Assembly: GCF_905475395.1 (NCBI RefSeq)
Contig: NC_058338.1
Location: 96,767,435 to 96,831,434 of the forward strand
Length of the DNA stretch: 64,000 bases
Direction: 5' to 3'
DNA from: Chrysoperla carnea
Lineage: Eukaryota; Arthropoda; Insecta; Neuroptera; Chrysopidae
The stretch's first letter is position 1. Each line of letters begins with the position of its first letter. The translations under genes and the position numbers were made by a program. The notes below the pieces were generated by a model, which was not told the origin of the DNA, did no database searches, and saw nothing but the letters and a program-made list of their open reading frames with translations. This document shows positions 12,501-24,100 of this stretch, in pieces.

Positions 12501-13983
12501 TCTATGCTCGTAGACAAGGTGTGTTCGATGGAGGACGAGTTTGGGTTCAGTTCGGGCACGTATCCAGTCGACACCATCTTAGCTTGTTCCCGCTTCCTGG
12601 TTCAAATGTTGTAAAAAACGTGAATACGTTTGTGTGAACAATCCTTGATTTTAGTAATGAAAAAATCGTTCCTTACAATGATTTAGTAATTAATGATTAA
12701 TGAATTTTTTCCACCACAGGTTTTTTTCAATTTTTTATGAAATAACTCGAAATTACACATAAGTTAACAAAATATTGACCAACTTGACAGCTCGAACGTA
12801 ATAGTGTCGGCGCTGAATGCGTTTCGTATGCATTTACAGGCCCCACCGTATAAGGAGTGAATTTTGACGTATTTTGATCCGCTGAATCCAAATTTTCAAC
12901 TAGCTCATCGCTCAGAGTGGGGGGAAAATACGGCCATAGCTCCTAGACTATTGAACATTTTAGGAAATAATATTATATCATTTTATTTCCTTTTTTTATT
13001 CGTTTTGATACGACCAACAGAACAGGAGATATAGTTAAAATTGTAAACAAAAATGAAAGTGCATATTAAGGCGCAGCGTTGGATTGAAACGTCCGTAGAT
13101 TGGCCAATAAATAATATTTTGGTACTTTAAGGAACTCAGTTTAAAGGTATGAGTCTATATTTTAATGTTATACACATAAAAATACGTTTTATGCAATAGC
13201 AACGATTGTAAGTATTAAGTTTTATCATTTTTCCGACCCGATATTAGTTTATAAGTCGAAAGCGAGCCCTTAGTGAAAGAAAACTCCACATAATTATCTT
13301 TGAAAAAATTGAAAATTTGTTCTAGTTCTCTAGAATCTTTTTTCAAATATCTTTATTAAAACTTGAGTTATTACAACCAAACGCGAATGTATGATGAAAT
13401 ATTGCGTAAAATCGTGTTACTTGAAAAAATATACATATTTAAGACCCTTCGGTAACTAAAAAAAATACCTCATATTTCAATATAACCTTAGCGTCATATT
13501 CGGAATACCTCAAAAACCCCCGAGCAACCAAATTCAGGACAAGGATATTGATTGGATAATTAACATAAAATTGATCGTTTTGAAAACGGCTAAAGATATC
13601 GAAATTGTTCACTCTTTATCTTTATATCTATATTTTTCATTCTACAATTTTCTTAGAAAAACAAATTTTTGGTTTGAAAATTTTTTTCATAAGGTTGAAA
13701 AATAGCTTTTTTATGTATTTGTAGCGTTAATTATCGCAACCCCAGCACTTCCGAGACTGCGCGTTAGTACAGTTTTAAAATAGTAAATAGTTGCCGAAAC
13801 CTTCCTTTTATTTTTAGTTTTTTATTACTTGGAACAAGTTCACGTAAAATCGATATTAATAAACTTTTTTGTCGTTCTTTTTTACAATTTGGCGATGACG
13901 CTTGACAAACTCCCGACGCCCCATAGCTGAGAGCGGTAATTTCTACCTGGCAAATTAAAATTATATTAATGGATGAAATGAAA
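12501..13983. other. Unassigned intergenic stretch
   Basis: No gene or element ends recognised. The open frame at 13764-14069 (minus) overlaps the end of a recurrent repeat and has no recognisable domain. Confidence 0.4.
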
Positions 13984-14060
13984 ATAAAAAAATGAAAACA
14001 AATAATTGACTGAGTTAATTGTTGAAATATCCTGCTGTATAGAAAGTATTTGAATGTCAG
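13984..14060 (-). repeat. Fragment of recurrent family F (3' end)
   Basis: Contains ATTGACTGAGTTAATTGTTG, the terminal segment of the recurrent family whose longest copy is 50977-51628. Confidence 0.6.
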
Positions 14061-14279
14061 TGCTTGCATTATTTTTTATAAATTAGAAAAGCTTAAAAAA
14101 ACCAACAAAATTATGGCGGCCGCCATTTATTTGTTTTTTTTTCGAAAATATTTTCTAGAATTTGTTATGTTTTTCGATATGTTTCATAAGACATCTAGTT
14201 GAAATCACCTGCAAATTTCCAACTCTTTATCTTTTATATTTTTATAGAAAATGGACACCAAAATTATGTCCTAATTTGT

Positions 14280-14632
14280 GCATGGATAAAAAATGATGCT
14301 TACGAAAAAATGTTTCAAACAAAAGTTGTTTATTTTTTTATGAGAAACATTTTTTACATTTAAACTTTTGTTCTATGTCTAACGGTTTACAAGATGGATT
14401 CTACGGACTCAAGACCCAATTGACCCATGTTGCCCATTTACGAACTCAAACTCACTTTTAATAGCAACCTGATATCTTTTTTCGTTTTGGAGGTATCGTG
14501 ATGTCAAACAGACAGATGGCCAGACAACCGAAAATGGACTATATAGATGATTTTATGAACATCTATACCAAAATTTTGTTTATCATCAGTATAGCCATCT
14601 AAATTTGGGACTAAAATTAGTATACCTTGATA
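14280..14632 (-). repeat. Recurrent family F, partial copy
   Basis: Shares AAAATGTTTCAAACAAAAGT, ACGGTTTACAAGATGG and GACCCAATTGACCCATG with the other copies. It lies just downstream of the Cap-G poly(A) signal. Confidence 0.75.
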
Positions 14633-14875
14633 TATATATTTAATGTAAACAGGGTATAAAACAATTTTTGAATATTTCTATTTTTTCGATAATTGTTTCG
14701 AGATAAAAGTTTCTTCTTCATGGCTACATAAAGTATGCTCCAGGGGCTCTGAAACGGATTTATAACATACCACTGCTCCTCCCCGTTGACCTTCGTTACA
14801 GTGCATATATCCAAAAAATTAGAGGGAAACATGATCAAAAAAGAAAACAGAAATTGTAAAAAATGTAACAAATTT

Positions 14876-14881
14876 TTTATT
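14876..14881 (-). promoter_or_regulatory. Poly(A) signal for Cap-G
   Basis: AATAAA on the minus strand, 106 nt past the Cap-G stop codon. It is the first canonical hexamer downstream. Confidence 0.6.
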
Positions 14882-14986
14882 ATTAAATAAAAATTTAAAC
14901 AAATTTACAATAGTCTGAATTTAAAATTTGATTTATTTAGACAGAATGGCTCTACCACACACACTAAATTTTAAATAAAAACTAAT

Positions 14987-15119
14987 CTATCGTGTAGATC
15001 CTATACTACTTCTACTTCTTAAACTTGTTCTTCGTGGCGCTGTATGGATTTGAGCTTGGATCAACATACCACGTTTTGGCAACTCCACTTCTTCGTCGGA
15101 TGAAGATGTTTCATAATCC
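14987..15119 (-). CDS. NCAPG: Cap-G exon 14 (C-terminus and stop)
   Basis: Residues 1069-1112 and TAG stop. Acidic DYETSSSDEEVELPKRG is followed by a basic tail ending RTSLRSRSSIGSTR. Ser/Thr in this setting would be natural phosphorylation sites for a mitotic kinase (inference). Confidence 0.85.
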
Positions 15120-18100
15120 CTAAAAAAAATAATACCAATTTAATTGTGAAGATATAGTTAGTCAAACTTGTAAAAACAATAAATTATCTGGGTAATGCGA
15201 AGTTGCATATTTTTCAATTAAAATTTCTTTCATGTAATTTTACAATTGAAAATGGTTTTGCTAAACTGTAGGTATATTCAAACGCCAGTGACGTCAATAT
15301 ATCGCTTTAATAATGTCACCGCACGGAGAAATGATAAAATAACATGCATGATGATTAATGGTTTGTTTCTCAACTTATTTTTAATATTTATATTAACCAA
15401 ATTTTACATAGAAACAAGCCGATAATGTCAATTTGGTGTGATTTTGATTGGTTCTCAGACTCAACGAATATCAAGACGTCACAACCAATCACAAGTCGTT
15501 TCTTTTATTCTATAAAATTTTCATAATTGTCGATATTTAACATGCAAATGATAGTTAGTAATCCTTATCTTTTTGAATATAACTTTGAATCAAAAACAAA
15601 CTTTAAGTAAATAAAAAAATAGAGACGTTTGAGACAAAATAGAAGATAATTGAACATTTAGTTTAAGAAAAAACAAAAAACAAAGATTACTTTTGATGAA
15701 TATTTTGTCTGATCCAGAAGTAAATTACATAAGCGGCAACGTTGTTTTTACGAATAATTCATTATGCGCATAACGTCAAGCGCGCTAATATTTGAATTAA
15801 CTTGCAGAGAATGTAGTTGAGCGGATGGAATATACAGAATATAAGATAAATTAATTGAAATTTTTTTTTATTTGCGTTTTATAAATACGCCTTATGTCTT
15901 AGTTGATTCATTTTTAAAAAACTTTATAGTTGTTATTCATAAAAAAACAATGTAAATAATATACTTTTTTTTACTAAACAACTACTATTTACAAAGCTAC
16001 GTTTTTTCTCAATCTAAAATATCGCGTGCTCTCTCATGTTGTTAGAAATACCTAAAAATGCTGCGATTTATTGCATAAAATCACAATAATTAGGATAAAA
16101 CATCTATTTTACAATTATTGCCACACATGTTACCTCTTATCGTAGAATGAGCAAAGTATTGCGCGAGATGTAAACCTCCAAACAAGTATAATGTAAGATA
16201 AAAGTTAAAATCAATTTTACTTACTCTTCAGCTTCTGACGTCGATATGTTAAATTCTTCGCCATTTTGATTCTTGAGCGATCTCGGACTCCCTACTGAAC
16301 TTGCAGTATCTATTTCCATATTTCCATCTTCCTTATCCTAATGGAGAGGGTATTTCGTGTTATTGTTAATAAACATAGATGTAATATAAAAATAAAATAA
16401 ATATATTTACCGATTGCTCATCAAACCGCGTTAACGCCACACGTAATGATTTATTTAATATATCTTTTTTTAATTCTGAAACACGTCTGTTGTTACTTGT
16501 ATTGTTGCTAGTACTAGTTGTATTAGTATTGTTTTCGGTTATATTTGTAGAATTATCTCCTCCTTGATTTGAATCCTCTGCATGGAGTTCATTAATTTCA
16601 TCAGGTTGTTTTTCTTGAATTTGTTGCATAAATTTCCTCACACAACGAATGTAATTTTTATTCTTTGTTGCCTGTTTATAAAAAAAGGAAATTATTGTTT
16701 AGATGAATGCTTACATTTTTAATGTTTAATTTTATAGGTCTAGTGCCAGGCATGGTATTCGAGAGACGAAATTGGAGAAACTGGTCAAAAAATAGAATAA
16801 TATTAATAATAGACTACAAACTAAAATTTTTCGGGTGCAAATAACCCACCAAGAAAAGTAAGTTTAAGCACCATGGAGTCAGTTTTACACGGTACAGGGT
16901 GGATATAGGTGAGAATTGAATGTCCACTAGCAAATCAAAGAGAGTTAGTATCCAACAACGCTGTACATTTTTGCTAGTGTAGGATTGAGACACCAACGGG
17001 TGTAACATTCATATTCTCACCTTGTATTCCCTGAACCGCGTAAAACTGATGCCATGGTGCTTAAACTTACTTTTACATATTAATTCAGTAACCTTGTCGT
17101 TTGAAAGTATGGGGTAGTCTGCATCAAATTCGGTAGTTCCGAGTTTTTGCAGACTTGTTTATGATGTTGGTCTAATGAATAATCCAAGTTTTTGACCTCG
17201 AGCGCTGAACTCAACTTTGTCGAAAATCGAAAAAATCCGTGAAAATTTTGGATTCTGGCGATTATAATTGCAAACTAGCTACTAGCTTTTTGATGAATTA
17301 TTCTTAGAACGTTTTAAAAGTAGACTAAATTTGCTACAATATGAGACGAGAATGGATTCTGTAAACCCAATATTTTCCGAGATAAATCTTTTCAAAGTTT
17401 ATCATTTTTTCTAACTTCGCAAATTTTTCCAATATTATGTCGTTTTGGCCCTGAACAATACTAGCACACTCCATCGAAACTAAGTGGAACTACATCCCGC
17501 TAGAGTAGTTCGAGAGGCGTTTGAAATATTGCAAAAAAATGCAAGTTATAAAAAGTTTTGAATTTTGAACAGCTTTTTCTCGGAAACTATTGGCTCTTCA
17601 CTCACGATTCTAATCTTGTAGCAAATTTAGTCCGCTTTAAAAACTGAATCTTGAAAAGGTACTTCAAAAACTACCCCTTTAGGATTATAATCGCCAAAAT
17701 TTGAAAAAAAACTGAAATTTTCACGGGTTTTTTCGATTTTTGACAAAGCTGCGTTCGTCGCTCGAGATCACAAACTTGAAATATTCATTGGGACTAAATC
17801 ATAAACAAGTTTGCTAAAAATCAGAACTACCGGATTTGACGTTAACTCTGATGTATAAAGTTACGTCGATAAATTTTGAAAAACTTTTTCCCGGAATGTA
17901 TTGGATCTACAGAGTCCAATCTTGTCTTATATTGTAGCAAATTTAGTCTACTTTATAAACGTTCTGACGGTTTTATCAAAAAACTAGTCCTTTAGGATTA
18001 TAATCGCCAAAATTCGAAATTTTCACGTATTTTTCGATTATAGACAAAGTTGCGTTCGGCGAGCAAGGTCACAAACTTGGATTATTCATTGGAATAATAT

Positions 18101-21100
18101 CATAAACAAGTCTGCGAGAAATCAGAACTACCGGATTTGATGCAGACTGTAATGTATAAAGTTACTGTAATATATAGGAGCATCTTTATTCACATGATTC
18201 CTGGTGGGTTTTTTACTTTGAAAATTTTTTTCTATGAATCGTAGCGTGTACGACGTAAATGAGTTTTAAGATAAAACGCAGACGAATTCAACGACATCAA
18301 AATAATCAAATTTTAAAAAATATATCGCAAGATATGGGCCAAAACGCAAATTAAGTTATTTTCCAAGATGGTCTCCAGATTTAAGGTCTCCAAACAACTC
18401 TCTCTATCGAATGAATGAATGAAAAATTTTAGTATCACAAACTTTTGGATCAGTTCGTAACTACACTGAATTATTTTGAAATAACTACGAAAAACTATGG
18501 CTGATTCTAGACCTTCAACTGTACGTACATCAATGATCTTTAAACATAAATTCTGTAAATCAATACGTAATCCGCAATCATCGTCACTGACAGCTAAATT
18601 TGGTAAACATTTGATTAAATGCATCTTTTCTCGAGATTCATTCTCTATTCCATTTTTCAATATTTCATCGCATAATGTTACTGCTAAATAATTGTGAACA
18701 TTTGCCTAAAACAAGAATTTGATATACTCTTTGAGACTCAATTCTCACGATCTTATTTCCATGGCTACGTACATCATCCACACTGTTAAATCCAGGCTGG
18801 GTATATGTTAACAAAAAGTTAATAACTGTATCAACGTCAACGTGTGCTAAGGGACTAGTCGTTGGTGCATCCAAAACTGTACGTATTGTTGGCAAAAATG
18901 CTTTTGCAAATTCCTCTTGACTACCAGGCGTGTTCATCGCAAAATGATTTAACATTACGCCCAAAACTTGACGCATTTTGGAATCTTTTTCTGAAAAATT
19001 TTAAACACTGATGTTTACGAAAAAATGTTTCAAACAAGTGTTGTTTATTTTTTTATAAGAAACACTTTTTATATTTAAACTTTTGTTCTATCTCTAACGG
19101 TTTACAAATTCCAATTGACCTATGTTACTCATTTACGGACTCGACCTCACTTTTTACCCCTTGAGTACGCTGTACAAATTTCAGCTTGATATTTTTTTTC
19201 GTTTTCAGTTATCGTGTTCACAAACGGGCGGACAACCGGAAAATGGTTGCAAATTAGTACAAAACTTTGGTGTCCATTTTCTACAAAACTATTAAAGATA
19301 GGAAGTTGAAAATTTGCAGATACCTTCAACTAGTGGACTTGTGAAACATTCTAGAAGAACAAAGAAAATTTCGAAAATATTTTCAAGAATGTTTTGCTCT
19401 ATCAATCAAATGAAAAAAGACCCATCTTGTAAACTGATAGAGGTAGAACAAAAGTTTAAATGTAGAAGTTATTTCTTATAAAAATATTTTTTCCTAAACA
19501 TTCCGGTTTACCCGTGAGGACGTCTCGAAAATAACTTAAAAAATTTCGAAAGTATCATCTAGAATTTTTATTTTTCGATAATGTTTTACAAGTCCTAGTT
19601 GAAGCTATCTGCAAATTTTCAACTCCCTATCTTTTATAGTTCTGGAGAAATAATATACCTAAGTTTTTTCCTAATTTGCGCCCTTACGGGTAAACAGTGA
19701 TGATTACGAAAAAATATTTCAAACAATAGCTGTTAATTTTTTAAGGAATAACTTTTACATTTAAACTTTTGTTCTACCTCTAACGGTTTACAAGATAACG
19801 GATACTTTTTCATTTAATTAAATGAGCAAAAAAAATTGGCATTTTAAAATTGGCATATCTCAGTCAATTCTGAAGCTAAAAAGCCGAAAAAAGGTGCACA
19901 ATAAATCAGCTAGAACTTTTATTTGATATATAGTTTTATTGTAATTTGTAAAAAACTGATTAAAAATCCTCCAATTACTTCCCCCTCCCCAAAAGTCGGT
20001 TAGGCACCTAGCCCCTCAGTGGATGATATTTTTATACGAAGTTTTTACAACTTAATAAACCACTGTGGATAATTTCAAAGATGCAACACTTTTTTCCTTT
20101 TAGATATTTAGTTTCATTGCACCATTATGCAAATTATTATCGGAGTTCTTATTTTAACGTTAGGATTCGTTGCGAAGGTTTATGAAACTTTTCTCTTCTG
20201 ATGAAATTATTGCGAGATTTTAGAAACCAAATTCGTTTCCCTTGAACTTAAGGTTAATGTAACAAGCTAGGGTATAAAAACACTCTAGTATGACAAAACA
20301 TAAAGAGTGGGTGTTTATTTACCTGTAGCAGGATTAAACCATAATATAATTAACCGTGTCAACACTTCTGTTGATTTAAATTTTCCACAATCGAGTAAAA
20401 GAATTAAACCTTGAGCAGCAATCGTTCGAAAATCCTCCCACTAGAAAACAAAATTTATAAAGTGTAAATACAATAAAATCATTTTGTATACATTTTGCAT
20501 TAAAAGTTTACATGGCACTTATCAGCATTTCATCAGATACTAAGATCACACTTCAGACCCTTGAGGCCAATCGAGGATGATCTATGAATGCTTCGAGAAA
20601 CTGAATAATCTGGAAATGAATAATTCAATCATCGATGAAACAGCTGACTTGTTGACACAAGAAGGGACACGAAATTGAACAGCGGATTTGTTGGCACGAG
20701 AAGGGTCCTTTCAAATGCCTCTTTCACCTGAGGCTGTCATTTCCATAGCATGGATGCTAGGTAATTTTCCGAATCCGAATAAAGGAATGGATACGACAAG
20801 CTTATCTTGTTAACTGAGATTTTGCGCAGGGTATGCAACAGACCAAACTATGTATAACCTTAGAACATTCAAGTGTGCTTGCCTGACTGAAACTCCCACT
20901 TGTAGGGACTGTACGGAGGAAGATGAAACCCCATATATGTTATTTGCACCTATAGAAACCTGCAGGGAGTCAGGTTTAGAATTTTTGGATCAGAAACCTT
21001 GGATCCAGCAATTCTGGGAGAAATCCCGATGGGGACAAACTCTCCTCGGCAGAGACGTCTCGTCCTCGGATGACAGATTGTTCTCACGGAAGGGAAAGAA

Positions 21101-24100
21101 GCCTCCTTGGTCTAGGTGATAGTAAGTCCTTTTCGGTACCCTTTTTATGTATTATTATTAAACATTTTGCGTTCTCTTTCAAGGGAAGAGTAGTCTATGA
21201 ATATTAATAGACCAACTGAATTGCATTTTGTTAAGGAAAAAATTAGTTGCAGGATCGGACCCGTTTTTTGTGTAGGACATAATATGTATAACTCAAGAAA
21301 CAAACTTAAAACAGCTGAATTTAGCCGGAAAGGGGTGCGCCGGCGGTGAAAAGAGATGGTTTTTAGCGATTTGTTGCTAAAGTATTTATTTTAGAGAAAA
21401 AAGTTAAATTAAGTTAAAATAAGAAAGTTATTGGTAATTAAAAATCTATAACTTTTGTATTTTCCAATTGCTTACATAACCTCAAATTTAACGAGTAAAA
21501 TGTAAAAAACTAATTTTTTTGTTTTTAGCTTGTCTTCTTTAGAAAAAAAATTGGAAAATTTTGAAATTTTCAGGAAACGTTTATTTTTTTATTAGCAATA
21601 AGTGAAATTTTGCTTTTTTTAAAAAAGTTGAATAGTTTTTGAGATATTCAATTTTTTAGCAAAAGCCACCCCTTTCTTGAGCCGGACGAACAATCTATTT
21701 TTTTTCATCGTACAGAGTTGAACATGGTCTCATTTTCTTCGTAAGGATGTATATTTTAATTTAAAAAAATAAAAACGTATCATTGCAATGGAAAAACATT
21801 GTTGAAATCGCCAAATCTAAAATTCAATTTTTTCATCGATACATTTTTAATGTATAATGATGGCTATGGATAATTATACCATTAAACATTAAATACGTTT
21901 TCATAATTAATATTTTTGCGTTCCCTATTTGTTACCTGTCGTTTTATATACAAATTTCTAAAAAAATTGCATTTTCATTGCAAGGAATGGAATATTAGGT
22001 TTTAAAAATAATTGAAAGAAAATCAAAAAGTTTAGAATTTGGAACAGAGAAAAATATCTAAGGAAAAATAGTTGCGAGAAATACAAAATTTGAGCGAACT
22101 AGATATTTTTATAGTAAAGATGCTGATAAAAAAATACTTGAAGTTTCTGACATAGATTAAGATTAGCCAAGTTATTTGTTAAACATTCAATTTAACGAAG
22201 GAATTACTATCGAACCAGCGTTTATAATCGACCAGAAAGAAAAAGAATAAAAACCCCAAGAACAAGAAAGTTAAAAACAAAAATATTGAATAGAGTTACT
22301 TAAATTTGTATAATATTAAAAAAATCCAAATTCTATTAGTGATCTCTCTATTAGTGATAAAATTTGTGTCTTTTTAAGAATAACGAGCAAAGCTCGGTCA
22401 TCCAGATATTTTATATATAAAATGACAGGTAACAAATAGGGAACGCAAAAATATTAATCATGAAAACGTTTTTAATGTTTAATGGTATAATTATCCATAG
22501 CCATCATTATACATTAAAAATGTATACATGAAAAAATTGAATTTTAGATTTGGCGATTTCAACAATGTTTTTCCATTGCAATGATACGTTTTTATTTTTT
22601 TAAATTAAAATATACATCCTTACAAAGAAAATGAGACCATGTTCAACTCTGTACGATGAAAAAAAATAGATTGTTCGTCCGGCTCAAGAAAGGGGTGGTT
22701 TTTGCTAAAAAATTGAATAACTCAAAAACAATTCAATTTTTAAAAGAATTACATTTTACTCGTTAAATTTGAGGTTATGTAAAAAAAATGAAAAATACAA
22801 AAGTTATAGATTTTTTTTATTACCAATAACTTTTCAATTCAATTTTTTTCTCTAAAATAAATACTTCAGCCATAAATCGCTAAAAACCATTTGCTACCCC
22901 TTTTCACCCCGGCGCACCCCTTTCCGGCTAAATTCAGCTGTTTTAAGTTTGTTTCCTGAGTTATATATATTATGTCCTACACAAAAAAACGGGTCCGATC
23001 CTGCAACTAATTTTTTCCAAATTTAACTAATATCAGAAGTATTTAGATAGGTGTATAAGGGGTTATATCCAGTTCAAAATTTAAAAAACCCACGAGAAAT
23101 TTTTGGGATGCCCAAAAATTGGTATCTAAGAACACTCTTCATTAATTTACCTTTTTCCTTAGGGCCTTCTCCAAAATGAACCGATTTTGTGGATCATCGT
23201 ATATTCTTAAGTTGTTCCGGGACGGAACCCTAAACTCGCACTTGAAACATAGCTATGAATACTCCCCATTAAATTATCTTTAAAACGAAATAAATAAACG
23301 GTCCGAAACATCGGACAAGACTTTATTATATTATAAAACACTGCTGTCCCCTCAGCCTCTCCCTAGAAAATTCCATTTTCCTGTATTTTGAAATGTTTTC
23401 CCTAGGGTGTGGCCTTCTCGAATGTTCTCAGATATGTGGCTTATACCAATCCTACTAGGAACACCTTAAGGTCTAGCCTTGTGCCTAGTTTAATCGAAAT
23501 CGTTTGAGCCGTTTTTGAGAAAACCCCAAAAAAAAAGTTTTTCCCAAGGATGTGGCCCTCTCTAATTTTCCCGGATATGTGGCTTATACCAATCTTAGGA
23601 ACACCTTAAGGTCTAGCCTTGTGCCCAGTTTAATCGAAATCGTTAGAGCCGTTTTTGAGAAAACCCCAAAAATCCTGTTTTGGCCTAGAAGGGAGTATCC
23701 TTAAAAAAAGGCCTAGGGAAAAAATCGTCTGGAATTATGGCCAAACTGAATCTATGTACCGAGTTTGAGAAAAATCGGTTAAAAATTGAAGGCTCCAGCT
23801 TGGTAACAGACATACCGACGGACGCAATATTTTATAAAAACCAATTTTTTGGAATCAGGGACCCTCAAAACGTGTATTTCCGTTGAAACCCCGATATCGA
23901 TTTTTTTTCGATCACAATACTTTTATTTATAATATAATAAAGTAAAAAAAATTCAAATCGGTTCATTAGTTTAGGCGCTACGAGGGCACAGGTTCGTTTG
24001 GTTCGGGGGTTAAAAACGTATACATATAGGACATTTCTTTAATTTGAAGATCCGATTTAAAAAATTGACATTGCTACTGTAGACGATCACCTGGAGTTCC

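Noticed and set aside
13764-14069. 101-codon minus-strand frame
   Set aside because: Part of it is the 3' end of family F; no domain, no splice context, and Cap-G ends upstream of it.
20850-21119. An independent host gene encoding CRDCTEEDETPY
   Set aside because: The motif is the C-terminal end of Jockey-type LINE ORF2; a second copy is at 25.3 kb and both have LINE 3' tails.
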